Source: Nocardiopsis mwathae (GTDB lineage Bacteria > Actinomycetota > Actinomycetes > Streptosporangiales > Streptosporangiaceae). Taken from it: a stretch of DNA of 64,000 bases. A program made the translations under genes and the position numbers. Positions 8,459-18,198 of the stretch are shown here, piece after piece; the stretch's first letter is position 1; the number at the start of each line of letters is the position of its first letter. The notes beneath the pieces are model-generated. The model worked only from the letters and a program-made list of their open reading frames with translations. It was not told the DNA's origin and made no database searches. Location: assembly GCF_014201195.1 (NCBI RefSeq), contig NZ_JACHDS010000001.1, positions 3,844,001 to 3,908,000 of the forward strand. The letters are read 5' to 3'.

Positions 8459-9358
8459 CTAGCCCCTCGGTCCGATGATGGGCGCCGCTCCGGTGGCGGG
8501 GGCGACCAGCTCCTCGTAGGCGGCCGGATCCGTCGTGCGGGCCCCGAGCCGGTGCCCGGTCAGTTCGCCGTGGTCGTCGCTGGACCCGGTGACCACCAGC
8601 CCGAGCCGGCCGGCGACCGCGCGCCAGTGCTCGGCCTCGGCCTCGTCATGCGCGGGATGGTCCGCCTCGATTCCGCCGAGTCCCGCCCGGGCCATCTCCG
8701 CCACGACCTCTTCGGGGACCGCACCGGTCAGGGCTCCCTCACCCCGCGCGGGGTGGGCGAGCACGCACACCCCGCCCGCCGCCCGCACCAGTCGGACCGC
8801 GCGCACCGGGTCCAGGGCGTAGCGGGCCGCGTAGGCGGGGCCGCCGGAGCCGATCCAGCGGTCGAACGCGTCCTGCACGTCCTCGGCGGCGCCGGCCTCC
8901 ACGATGGCCCGGGCGATGTGCGGGCGCCCGACGACGACGTCGCCGGGCGCGGCACGGCCGACACCGGTTCCCGGCTCCAGGCCGTGGGCGATCTCCCGGA
9001 CCCGCTGCCAGGTCACCTCGACACCGGCCGCACGCAGCAGCCGGACCATGGTCTCGGCTCGATCGGTGCGGTCGCGGCGGATCCGCCGCAGCTCCTCGGT
9101 CAGCTCGGGGTGGTCGGCGTCGAAGAGGTAGGCCAGCAGGTGGACGCTGGCGCCCCGATAGGCGCAGGACAGCTCCATACCGGGGACGAGGGTGAAGCCC
9201 GGCGGCACGTGCGCGGCGGCCGCGGACAGCCCGGCGACCGTGTCGTGGTCGGTGAGCGCGAGCACGTCGAGCCCCGCCGCGACAGCGCGGCCCACGACCT
9301 TCTCGGGGGGCTCGGTGCCGTCGGAGACAGAGCTGTGCGAATGCAGGTCGATGCGCAT
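8459..9358 (-). CDS. PHP-domain phosphoesterase (TrpH/RNase AM-like)
   Basis: This is a 299-residue PHP-family metal-dependent phosphoesterase. The N-terminus shows the first metal motif HSHS (residues 6-9 of MRIDLHSHS) and the second, TDHDT, at about 36-40. Further ligands follow in GMELSC (Glu), LAHP (His) and SSDDHG (Asp/His). This pattern matches TrpH-like proteins, whose E. coli member removes nucleotides from the 5' ends of RNA and 3',5'-bisphosphonucleotides. The start at ATG 9358 is the Met directly before IDLHSHS; the longer frame adds ten unlikely residues. It is followed downstream on the same strand by the MBL-fold gene. Confidence 0.85.
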   Translation of the reverse strand: MRIDLHSHSSVSDGTEPPEKVVGRAVAAGLDVLALTDHDTVAGLSAAAAHVPPGFTLVPGMELSCAYRGASVHLLAYLFDADHPELTEELRRIRRDRTDRAETMVRLLRAAGVEVTWQRVREIAHGLEPGTGVGRAAPGDVVVGRPHIARAIVEAGAAEDVQDAFDRWIGSGGPAYAARYALDPVRAVRLVRAAGGVCVLAHPARGEGALTGAVPEEVVAEMARAGLGGIEADHPAHDEAEAEHWRAVAGRLGLVVTGSSDDHGELTGHRLGARTTDPAAYEELVAPATGAAPIIGPRG

Positions 9359-9407
9359 CACCCGACGATACAGGGGACATCTCCGCACGGGAGGGGGCGG
9401 CTCCCCG

Positions 9408-10061
9408 TCAGTCCATCGGCCGCAGCGCGGAGGCGAGGAAGGGCGAGGGCGCCCCGAACGGCAGCTGCCGGGACAGGCCGCCCTGGTGGTCCCGGAGGTC
9501 GATGACCGCCTTCAGCTCGCAGATCTGCACGCCGACGTCGGCCGGGTTGAACACGATCCACATCCAGCAGCTGTTGGCCTCCCCGGCGTAGACCGCGCGC
9601 TCCGTGCCACCGTCGACGCTCCACAGGGCGATTTCGTGCCCGTCGTGGCGGATCTTGGCGTCCGGCGGACCGGCATCGAACCCGCTGCCCGGGTCGGAGC
9701 CGTCGAACCCGGCCAGGCGCGCGCCCAGCCCGATGCCCGGGTCCTCGGCGACGATGGCCATCTCGCCGACACCGCCGAGCGGGGCGGGGCCGGAGAGCGC
9801 GACCGCGATACCGAGTGCCCCACTGCGGTCGTCACCCGCCTCGGCGAAGCCCGTGACGACCCACCCGGCCGGCAGCGGCCAGGGCATCCATACGGGGACC
9901 TCCGCGGACTTGACCAGCAGGTCGACCGTGGAGTCGCCGAGGGGGCGGATCCGGCGCAATGGTGCGACGGGGCCGTGCGCGTCGCACAGCCACGCGCTCG
10001 TCCACACGTTCGGCGGATGGATGGCACGGCCGCACCGAGGGCAGGATGGATCCGTTCTCAT
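9408..10061 (-). CDS. DUF6758-type protein with zinc-ribbon N-terminus
   Basis: This 217-residue protein begins with a zinc-ribbon-like motif, CPRCG at residues 7-11 and CDAHG about 20 residues later. An all-beta-looking domain rich in Gly, Asp and Trp follows (VWMPWPLPAGWVVTGFAEAGDD, in part). From memory it is the actinobacterial DUF6758 family, which in Streptomyces sits beside a PHP gene as it does here. No catalytic residues are evident. ATG at 10061 fixes the Cys motif at the N-terminus; no strong ribosome-binding site is seen. It precedes the PHP gene on the same strand with a 49-base gap and may be co-transcribed. Confidence 0.7.
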   Translation of the reverse strand: MRTDPSCPRCGRAIHPPNVWTSAWLCDAHGPVAPLRRIRPLGDSTVDLLVKSAEVPVWMPWPLPAGWVVTGFAEAGDDRSGALGIAVALSGPAPLGGVGEMAIVAEDPGIGLGARLAGFDGSDPGSGFDAGPPDAKIRHDGHEIALWSVDGGTERAVYAGEANSCWMWIVFNPADVGVQICELKAVIDLRDHQGGLSRQLPFGAPSPFLASALRPMD

Positions 10062-10148
10062 GGCTGGTGGGAGAGATACCCCGGTGGCCGGTACGGAAAC
10101 TCCCGGCGCCCAGGGCACAGGCGTCCCCCGCGCCCCGGGCCTCCTGGG

Positions 10149-10228
10149 ACGTGTTCGGCGGATGCTCTCGGGTGAGCGAGCCGCGTTCCGGCGGCCGGGG
10201 GTGAGGATTCGGTACGCCGTACCCCCTA
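10149..10228 (-). repeat. MITE-like element, short internally deleted copy D
   Basis: The left part, GTGTTCGGCGGATGCTCTCG at 10151-10170 followed by GGTGAGCGAGC, matches the left end of the complete element (read as the reverse complement of 16991-17148). The right part, GTTCCGGCGGCC to GAGGATTCGG, matches its right end. The roughly 80-base centre is missing. The right end runs into CTA at 10226-10228, the stop codon of the minus-strand protease gene. Confidence 0.6.
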
Positions 10229-11554
10229 CGGCGTACCGGGGTCGGCGGGCGGCGGGTGGGCGTGCCCGCCCATGGTGCCCTGAGAGCCGGACAGCCCCGC
10301 TGCTCCGGGGGTGCCGCGGCCGCCGAGACCGGGGGCGGGGCCGCCCGGCCGGGGCCGGAGAGGCCGGCTCGGGGCGGGTCCCCGGGGCGGAGCGCCCGGC
10401 AGGGATTCCGCGGCGTCGCCGGGCGCGGTGCGCCGGATGCCCAGTCGGCGCACCAGCCACACCACGACGAGGATGAACAGGCCGACCTCCACGGCCGTAC
10501 CGACCACGCCCTCCCACGACCCGGGGCCACGGGCGGCGGCGTCGAGCGTCCCCTCGTAGGCGCTGATGGAGAAGACCAGCATGTTGTGCAGCACGTGCAG
10601 CGCGATCGCCGCCTCCAGCCCGCCGGTGTACCAGGTCAGCCAGGCCAGCCCGGCGCCGAGGAGGGCGACGTTGACCAGCCCCCAGCCGGTGTACTCGTGC
10701 AGGGAGGTGAAGACCGCGGTGGTGATGATGATGCCGAGGACGGGTGTGCGCAGGAACGCCGCCCACGCCCCGTCGCCGCGCCGCTCGCCGGGCTCGGCGC
10801 CGTAGCCGCCGACCAGCTGCAGCAGGAAGCCGCGCAGCGCGAACTCCTCGGCCGAGGCTTGGAACGGGACCAGCAGCACGATCGCCACCAGGGCGGGGAT
10901 GAACGCGGCTCCCCCGCCGAAGTCGGCGACGAACGCCTCGCCGGGGGCGGTCAGCCGCTGCAGGACGTACAGCGCGGCGGTGAACACCGCCAGCACCGGG
11001 AGGGCGGCCAGCATGCACACGAGCAGCCAGCGCCAGCGCATCCGCCCTTCGACCGAGATCAGCGTGCCGACCGGCCGCCGCTGGATCAGCCGCACCGCCA
11101 GCATCACCACCGGCGTCATCAGGGAGATGGTGACCAGCAGGAACACCAGGTCGGGGACGGTGGCGCCGAGCGGCGACTCGGGGCTGAAGCGGTGCCCGTG
11201 GAGCGCCGCGATGATGGCGGCCGCGACGCCCATGATGGTCTGCACGAGCAGGTAGAGCGCGGCCGCGAAGATGAACGCCACGATCGGGATCCACCAGCGG
11301 TGCCGCCAGGTGTGCCCCATCCGGTGGTAGGCGCTGCCGGGCCGGGGCAGCGCCGGGCCCGACGGCCGGGGCGGTCGGCACCGCTCCGCCGGTGGCGGCC
11401 ATGCCCAGGCCTGGGCGGGCTGGGCACTGGCCGCCGGAGTCCCGGGCGGCCATGCCCACGCCTGTTCGTCCGGGTTCGCTGACGTCTCCCGTCCGCCGGA
11501 CTGCCGCGGATCGGGCTGCCAGGACGAACCAGGCGGTGGCGGCGTATTTCTCAT
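10226..11554 (-). CDS. CPBP-family intramembrane metalloprotease
   Basis: This 442-residue membrane protein of the CPBP (CAAX protease and bacteriocin-processing) family has the diagnostic motif EEFALR (residues about 243-248) in a transmembrane helix. The downstream His motifs are HEYTG and HVLHN. Around eight hydrophobic segments lie between residues 88 and 390. The N-terminal 75 residues are a proline-rich cytoplasmic region with two copies of QAWAWPP. The C-terminal 60 residues are Gly/Pro-rich. Family members cleave membrane substrates or prenylated-type termini; the substrate here is unknown. No ribosome-binding site precedes ATG 11554, so the transcript may be leaderless. Confidence 0.85.
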   Translation of the reverse strand: MRNTPPPPGSSWQPDPRQSGGRETSANPDEQAWAWPPGTPAASAQPAQAWAWPPPAERCRPPRPSGPALPRPGSAYHRMGHTWRHRWWIPIVAFIFAAALYLLVQTIMGVAAAIIAALHGHRFSPESPLGATVPDLVFLLVTISLMTPVVMLAVRLIQRRPVGTLISVEGRMRWRWLLVCMLAALPVLAVFTAALYVLQRLTAPGEAFVADFGGGAAFIPALVAIVLLVPFQASAEEFALRGFLLQLVGGYGAEPGERRGDGAWAAFLRTPVLGIIITTAVFTSLHEYTGWGLVNVALLGAGLAWLTWYTGGLEAAIALHVLHNMLVFSISAYEGTLDAAARGPGSWEGVVGTAVEVGLFILVVVWLVRRLGIRRTAPGDAAESLPGAPPRGPAPSRPLRPRPGGPAPGLGGRGTPGAAGLSGSQGTMGGHAHPPPADPGTP

Positions 11555-11618
11555 CGTCTGCCGAGATTACTATCCGCCCGTGTATCGGCGGCGTTAAGGA
11601 CGCAGGGCGATCGATCGG

Positions 11619-12590
11619 CTACTCACCGATGCCTCCGTCGTGCCCGTGTCCGGCGCCCCGCCCGGCCGTGTCCGCCATCAGCCGCCGTAGGTGCGTCAGC
11701 TTGTCCGGGTTGCGGACCATCAGCACCTCGGTGATGGCGCCGTCGGTGACCTCCACCAGGGCGACGGCCTCCACGTGGCCCTCCGCGTCGCGGAAGACGA
11801 TGCCCGGCGCGCCGTTGACCTCGGCCCAGGCCACCAGCCACCGTTGCTCCTGGAACCGGGGGCCGATCCCGGCCATGAAGCGGGCGCACCGGTCGGCGCC
11901 GAACAGCGGGCGGACCGCCGCCGCGGCCTTGCCACCGCCGTCGGTGAGGACGATGGCGTCCGCCGCGAGCAGCTCCTTCAGCCCGGCCACGTCACCCTCC
12001 GAGCAGGCGGCCAGGAACCGTTCGGTCAGGCGGCGCCGCTCGTCGGGCCCCGCGGTGTGGCGGGGGCGGCGGGCGTGCACGTGCTCCCGCGCCCGGTGGG
12101 CGAGCTGGCGCACGGCCGCCTCCGACTTGCCGACGGCCTCGGCGATCTCGGCGTGCGGCACCCCGAACACCTCGCGCAGTACGAACACGGCACGCTCGAC
12201 CGGGTTCAGCGTCTCCAGGACCACCAGCATCGCGTAGGAGACCTCGTCGGCCCGCTCCACCTCGTCGGCGACGTCGGGCGCGGTGACCAGCGGCTCGGGC
12301 AGCCACGGGCCGACGTAGGACTCGCGCCGGCTGCGCGCCGCGCGCAGCCGGTTGAGGCTGAGGTTGGCGGTGATCCGGACCAGGTAGCCCTTCGGGTCGG
12401 CCACATCGGACCGGTCACCCCCGGTCCAGCGGATCCACGCCTCCTGTACGCAGTCCTCCGCGTCGGCGACGCTGCCCAGCATGTCGTAGGCGACGGTGAA
12501 CAGCAGCCGCCGGTAGCGCTCGAAGACCGCGGTGCCGTCGGTGCCGTCGGTGCCGTCGGCCCTCCGCTCGGCCGAGTCGACCGTGTTCAC
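11619..12590 (-). CDS. ECF41-group sigma factor with SnoaL-like C-terminal domain
   Basis: This 323-residue sigma factor has region 2 at about residues 22-90 and region 4 at about 117-170 (IAEAVGKSEAAVRQLAHRA). A SnoaL-like C-terminal extension occupies about 187-305. Three ECF41 signatures are visible: the linker YVGPWLPEP (92-100), DGGGK (217-221) and NPDKL (294-298). In this group the extension modulates sigma activity instead of a separate anti-sigma factor. The gene overlaps the upstream carboxymuconolactone-decarboxylase-like gene in GTGA (12587-12590), the classical ECF41 pairing, which implies translational coupling. AGGAGG lies seven bases before the GTG start. The N-terminus has a short DGT tandem repeat. 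Confidence 0.9.
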   Translation of the reverse strand: MNTVDSAERRADGTDGTDGTAVFERYRRLLFTVAYDMLGSVADAEDCVQEAWIRWTGGDRSDVADPKGYLVRITANLSLNRLRAARSRRESYVGPWLPEPLVTAPDVADEVERADEVSYAMLVVLETLNPVERAVFVLREVFGVPHAEIAEAVGKSEAAVRQLAHRAREHVHARRPRHTAGPDERRRLTERFLAACSEGDVAGLKELLAADAIVLTDGGGKAAAAVRPLFGADRCARFMAGIGPRFQEQRWLVAWAEVNGAPGIVFRDAEGHVEAVALVEVTDGAITEVLMVRNPDKLTHLRRLMADTAGRGAGHGHDGGIGE

Positions 12591-13168
12591 GCCTGTTCCT
12601 CCTGTCGTGCGTGCGGTACCGCCTGCGCCACCTCGCAGGTGTCCGTGAACCCCTGGCTGGTGAGCCCGAGGGCGTGGTTGAACCGCGACCTCCGGTTCTC
12701 CACGGCGACGATCGCGGTCAGCTCGACCAGTGCGGCCTCGCCCAGTTCGGCGAGCAGCTCGGCGACCATCGCGTCGGTGGTCTCCATCGGGTCGGCGCTC
12801 ATCGCCTCCGCGTACTCCATCACCCGCCGCTCCAGCGGGCCGAACAGGTCGCTGTCGCGCCACTGCGGGACCGCGCGCAGCTTGGCGGGGTCGAGGCCCC
12901 GGTGGGTGTGCTCCCAGTAGCCGAAGTCCATGCACCAGGAGCAGCCGATGCGCGCCGCCGACGCGGTGACCGCGAGCGCCTTGAGCGTCGGATCGAGGCG
13001 CTTCCACGTCGCCACACCCGTCTCGTTCAGGAGATCGGTGACGAGGACCCGCCCGTTGTGCGCCATGGCCTTCCCCGGGTCGGGGACCATGCCGAAGCGG
13101 CGCCGGGCCAGGGGCATCAGCAGGCGGTTGAGCAGGGTTCGGGGCGGTTCCAGTGAGATGCGGGCCAT
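12587..13168 (-). CDS. Carboxymuconolactone decarboxylase/AhpD-like protein, ECF41 partner
   Basis: This 193-residue helical protein of the CMD/AhpD superfamily carries the redox-type motif CSWCMDFGYWEH (C-x2-C plus a downstream His), the relay site of AhpD-like peroxide-reducing proteins. It is the typical regulated partner (COE-type gene) of ECF41 sigma factors and lies directly upstream of one. ATG at 13168 has AAGGAAGG just upstream. A match to the ECF41 promoter (TGTCACG, 16 bases, GGTC) lies at 13215-13241, so the pair is probably autoregulated. The function is likely in oxidative or aldehyde stress; the substrate is not known. Confidence 0.85.
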   Translation of the reverse strand: MARISLEPPRTLLNRLLMPLARRRFGMVPDPGKAMAHNGRVLVTDLLNETGVATWKRLDPTLKALAVTASAARIGCSWCMDFGYWEHTHRGLDPAKLRAVPQWRDSDLFGPLERRVMEYAEAMSADPMETTDAMVAELLAELGEAALVELTAIVAVENRRSRFNHALGLTSQGFTDTCEVAQAVPHARQEEQA

Positions 13169-13214
13169 GACGGCCTTCCTTTCCCTCCGCGTTCTCCGAT
13201 GATTCCCCCATAGA

Positions 13215-13241
13215 GACCCGCGGCCCCCCGCAGACGTGACA
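13215..13241 (-). promoter_or_regulatory. Candidate ECF41-type promoter
   Basis: On the minus strand TGTCACG (13241-13235) is followed after 16 bases by GGTC (13218-13215). The consensus I recall for ECF41 targets is TGTCACA and CGTC, so this site matches six of seven and three of four bases. Transcription would start near 13208, about 40 bases before the CMD-like gene. This fits autoregulation of the two-gene unit. Confidence 0.5.
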
Positions 13242-13361
13242 GGGCTGGGAAAGAAGAATCGCCGGAGATCCGGGAATACGCCTGTGACCTGGGGGAACGC
13301 GTTTTCCGGCGAGGCGTGCCCGCTGGTGTGTGCACGCGCAGGCTTCACTACCATGGAGTAC

Positions 13362-14501
13362 ATGTCCTCCACACCCACCACCGAGCAGGTGCACGCGGCC
13401 CTGGCGACCGTCCAGGACCCCGAGATCCGTCGTCCCATCACCGACCTCGACATGGTCAAGAGTGTCGAGATCGCCGACGGCGGCGTCGTGAACGTCGGCA
13501 TCTACCTCACGGTGGCCGGTTGTCCCATGAAGGGGCGGATCGAGAAGGACGTCACCGAGGCCGTCTCCACGGTCGACGGCGTCACCGCGGTGCGGGTCGA
13601 ACTCGACGTCATGAGCGACGAGCAGCGCAAGGCGCTGCAGACCAAGCTGCGCGGCGGGCAGGCCGAGAAGGAGATCCCCTTCGCCAAGCCGAACTCGCTG
13701 ACCAAGGTCTTCGCGGTCGCTTCCGGCAAGGGCGGTGTGGGCAAGTCCTCGGTGACCGTGAACCTCGCCGCCGCTCTGGCGGAGCAGGGCCACAAGGTGG
13801 GCGTGGTCGACGCCGACATCTACGGCCACTCGGTGCCGCGCATGCTGGGTGTGTCCGAGCACCCGACCAAGGTCGAGGACATGATCATGCCGCCGTCGGC
13901 GCATGACATCAAGGTCATCTCCGTGGGCATGTTCACCCAGGGCAACCAGCCGGTGGTGTGGCGCGGCCCGATGCTGCACCGCGCGCTCCAGCAGTTCCTC
14001 GCCGACGTGTTCTGGGGCGACCTGGACGTGCTGCTGATGGACCTGCCCCCGGGCACCGGCGACATCGCGATCTCCGTGGCCCAGCTGCTGCCGAACGCCG
14101 AGATCCTCGTCGTGACCACGCCGCAGCAGGCCGCGGCCGAGGTCGCCGAGCGCGCCGGCGCGATCTCCGCGCAGACCCACCAGCGTGTGGCGGGTGTCAT
14201 CGAGAACATGTCGTACTTCGTGGCCCCCGGCAGTGACGAGCGCACCTACCTCTTCGGCGAGGGCGGCGGCCGGACGGTCGCCGAGGGCCTCACCCGGTCG
14301 CTGGGCGCCCAGGTGCCGCTGCTCGGCCAGGTCCCGCTCGACATGCGGATGCGCGAGGGCGGCGACGAGGGCGAGCCGCTGGTGCTGACCGACCCCGAAT
14401 CCGAGGCCGGCGGCGTGCTCCGCCGGATCGCCGAGGACCTGGTCGGCAAGCCGCGCGGGCTGTCCGGCATGCAGCTGGGCATCACCCCGGCCGGCCGCTG
14501 A
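13362..14501 (+). CDS. mrp: Mrp/NBP35 family Fe-S cluster carrier ATPase
   Basis: This 379-residue protein has an N-terminal MIP18/DUF59 domain (about 5-90, with EIRRPITDLDMV and AGCPMK) fused to a ParA-like P-loop ATPase. The deviant Walker A GKGGVGKSS is at about 122-130. DADIYGHSVPRML follows, and DLPPGTGD is the Walker B region. Mrp proteins bind and transfer Fe-S clusters. The usual C-x2-C pair near the C-terminus is not evident, as in other actinobacterial members. Two in-frame ATGs are possible, at 13353 and 13362; neither has a good ribosome-binding site. I take 13362 because homologues begin close to the DUF59 domain. It is followed two bases later by the deaminase gene. Confidence 0.88.
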   Translation: MSSTPTTEQVHAALATVQDPEIRRPITDLDMVKSVEIADGGVVNVGIYLTVAGCPMKGRIEKDVTEAVSTVDGVTAVRVELDVMSDEQRKALQTKLRGGQAEKEIPFAKPNSLTKVFAVASGKGGVGKSSVTVNLAAALAEQGHKVGVVDADIYGHSVPRMLGVSEHPTKVEDMIMPPSAHDIKVISVGMFTQGNQPVVWRGPMLHRALQQFLADVFWGDLDVLLMDLPPGTGDIAISVAQLLPNAEILVVTTPQQAAAEVAERAGAISAQTHQRVAGVIENMSYFVAPGSDERTYLFGEGGGRTVAEGLTRSLGAQVPLLGQVPLDMRMREGGDEGEPLVLTDPESEAGGVLRRIAEDLVGKPRGLSGMQLGITPAGR

Positions 14502-14503
14502 CC

Positions 14504-14995
14504 ATGACCGGAACCGACACCCGGAGCACCGCTGCCACTGCGCGCTACCGCGACTGGCTGCGGATCGCCGTCGAGGAGGCCGAGGCCGGACTCGCGGAGG
14601 GCGGTATCCCCATCGGGGCCGCGCTGATCGGCCGCGACGGCAGGGTGCTGGGACGCGGCCGCAACCGCAGGGTGCAGGACGGCGATCCGTCCGTGCACGG
14701 CGAGACCGCGGCGTTCCGCAACGCCGGTCGGCAGCGCTCCTATGCCGGGACGACGATGGTGACCACGCTGTCGCCGTGCTGGTACTGCAGCGGCCTGGTG
14801 CGGCAGTTCGGCATCTCCCGCGTGGTCATCGGCGAGTCCACCACGTTCACCGGGGGCCACGACTGGCTGGCCGAGCACGGGGTGGAGGTCGTCGTCATCG
14901 ACGACCCGCGCTGCGTGGAGCTGATGACCGGCTTCATCGCGGCCCACCCCGAGCTGTGGCACGAGGACATCGGCGAGGACGGCACCGGGGCCTGA
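14504..14995 (+). CDS. Cytosine deaminase, fungal (FCY1) type
   Basis: This 163-residue zinc deaminase has the site HGE (His65, Glu67; most members have HAE) and PCWYC (Cys92, Cys95). The C-terminal half closely follows yeast cytosine deaminase: VVIGE, VEVVVIDDPRC, and the terminal W-x-EDIGE motif (152-158), which in yeast caps the active site. Its closest functional model is therefore cytosine-to-uracil deamination in pyrimidine salvage. TadA or guanine deaminase lack that tail. The ATG lies two bases after the mrp stop, so translation is probably coupled, although I know no functional link. A 22-bp hairpin follows. Confidence 0.8.
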   Translation: MTGTDTRSTAATARYRDWLRIAVEEAEAGLAEGGIPIGAALIGRDGRVLGRGRNRRVQDGDPSVHGETAAFRNAGRQRSYAGTTMVTTLSPCWYCSGLVRQFGISRVVIGESTTFTGGHDWLAEHGVEVVVIDDPRCVELMTGFIAAHPELWHEDIGEDGTGA

Positions 14996-15001
14996 GCACG
15001 G

Positions 15002-15049
15002 CCCCGCCCCGTGCGCCGACCTCGGGAGAGGTCGGCGCACGGGGCGGGG
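15002..15049. terminator. 22-bp perfect hairpin with GGGA loop
   Basis: The arms 15002-15023 and 15028-15049 are exact complements closed by a four-base loop GGGA, which fits the GNRA class. It lies between the convergent cytosine deaminase and HtrA genes and would serve both strands. There is no T tract, as is common in actinobacteria. Confidence 0.8.
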
Positions 15050-15056
15050 AGACCGG

Positions 15057-16817
<1,761 letters not shown>

Positions 16818-16986
16818 GAATTCTCCGTGTTGTCGCTGCCGCCTCCATTGTGGGGCGACCGACATAAGCCGTTGGTTAACAGACCCTCGGTGGGATGTGC
16901 CTACTGGCGCACCTTACGCCCCCACCGGGGCATTCGTACTCTTGGTGGTGTCGGCCGGTGGTCGACGCTCAGGTAACCTGTGCCAC

Positions 16987-17152
16987 CTAGGGCGTGTTTG
17001 ACGGATCATTCCCGGCTCGCGGCCACCGGAACGACGCTCGCCGCGCCGCTCCACTCGTGAAGCCGACCTGGATTGACTTCGTGAAGCGGCTTGCGAGCGC
17101 CGCCCCGGACGGCCGCTCGCTCACCGGAAAGCATCCGCCAAACACGCCCTAG
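16987..17152. mobile_element. Complete MITE-like element, copy A, flanked by CTAG
   Basis: A 158-bp core (16991-17148) is bounded by imperfect 16-bp terminal inverted repeats, GGCGTGTTTGACGGAT at the left and the complement of GGCGTGTTTGGCGGAT at the right. Identical CTAG tetranucleotides lie outside at 16987-16990 and 17149-17152. A four-base YTAR target duplication is the rule for IS5-group transposases, so this is probably a non-autonomous derivative of such an element. No transposase is coded. The right CTAG supplies the TAG stop of the RseB-like gene. Three further copies lie at 7146, 10149 and 20609. Confidence 0.75.
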
Positions 17153-18198
17153 GCGCCCGGCCAGGAGCCGATCCGCTCGAACCCGCGCGCCACCCGGGAC
17201 CAGAACCCGCTCCCGTCCGGGCCCGGAAGGCCCCCGACCGCCGCCGCGACCGTCTCCTCGGGGGCGTCGGCCAGCACGGTGAAGACGAATCCGTCGGCTT
17301 CCCAGACACGGCGCCGCTGCCCCGCGTCATCGACGAGGACGGTGCCGCCCCCCTCTACGACGGCGGTCAGCCCGTCCCCGGTTCCCCCCGATTCGTGATC
17401 GAGCCGCCCACGCTGGACGAACACGGACACCACCGACAGCCCATCGGAATAGGACAGGTGCAGGACCCGGTCCTCGGCCTCGCCCTTCGACCACACCTCG
17501 ATCAGCCGGAGATCCCAGTCCAGGTGGTCGGGCACGGGCCAGCCGTCCCCGCGCGGCTCCTCGCCCGAGGCGACGGCGGTCCACGGCCACGCGTGGTGCG
17601 CCGACATGGGGGCGGCGTCCGCGCCGACATCGGTCCGGAATTCGGTGAACTCGGTGGAGTGGGCGATCCGCCCGGCCGCGTCACGGACTTCCCGGCGCAG
17701 CGGCAGCCCGGTGGTGTCGTCGATCCAGAAGCGCCCGGCGACCGTGTCGTTGGCGCGCCGCGCCTCCACGACGGTCGCCGCCCGGCCGCAGATGGTGCCG
17801 CTTCCGGCGCGGGTGACCCGGTAGTTGTCGGCCAGGGCGCGCAGCAGCTTGCCGTCCATCTCCAGCAGGGTCGACGAGGGCGCCACCACCACGGGCGCGG
17901 CCCCGGTCGTGCCGGGCGGGCCGCCGTACTCGGTGCCGCTTCCCGCCCGGTGCACCACCTGGACGACGCGGGTCTCCGCCTCGGGGCCGGTCCCGGAGGT
18001 CACCGCCTGGACGCCCGCGTAGGAGGTCTCGTGGGCCGCCTTGGCCGCGCGGCGCAGCCACGCCATCCCGTCATCGTCACCGTCCGGTGGCGCCTGCCCC
18101 GCCCGGGACGACGAGGCGGCGGTCACCGGCACCAGGATCAGCAGCGCCAGCAGGACCAGCACAAGGGCCGGAGGGCGCCATCGGTCCTCGCCGCTCAC
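17149..18198 (-). CDS. RseB/MucB-like sigma-E regulatory protein
   Basis: This 349-residue exported protein has a signal or anchor segment at residues 10-28 (PALVLVLLALLILVPVTAA). A RseB-type lipoprotein-fold domain follows, beginning WLRRAAKAAHETSYAGVQAV, with later strands such as FWIDDTTGLPLRREV. RseB proteins bind the periplasmic part of the anti-sigma factor and gate its proteolysis. The GTG start overlaps the TGA of the anti-sigma gene in GTGA (18195-18198), so translation is coupled. The gene is third in sigE, anti-sigma, rseB. The stop codon lies in the flank of the inserted repeat, so the original C-terminus may have been altered. Confidence 0.8.
   Translation of the reverse strand: MSGEDRWRPPALVLVLLALLILVPVTAASSSRAGQAPPDGDDDGMAWLRRAAKAAHETSYAGVQAVTSGTGPEAETRVVQVVHRAGSGTEYGGPPGTTGAAPVVVAPSSTLLEMDGKLLRALADNYRVTRAGSGTICGRAATVVEARRANDTVAGRFWIDDTTGLPLRREVRDAAGRIAHSTEFTEFRTDVGADAAPMSAHHAWPWTAVASGEEPRGDGWPVPDHLDWDLRLIEVWSKGEAEDRVLHLSYSDGLSVVSVFVQRGRLDHESGGTGDGLTAVVEGGGTVLVDDAGQRRRVWEADGFVFTVLADAPEETVAAAVGGLPGPDGSGFWSRVARGFERIGSWPGA

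Noticed and set aside
16818-16986. SigE-type promoter for htrA
   Set aside because: No GGAAC-N18-GTT pair was found on the minus strand in this stretch, so a direct SigE promoter for htrA is not claimed.
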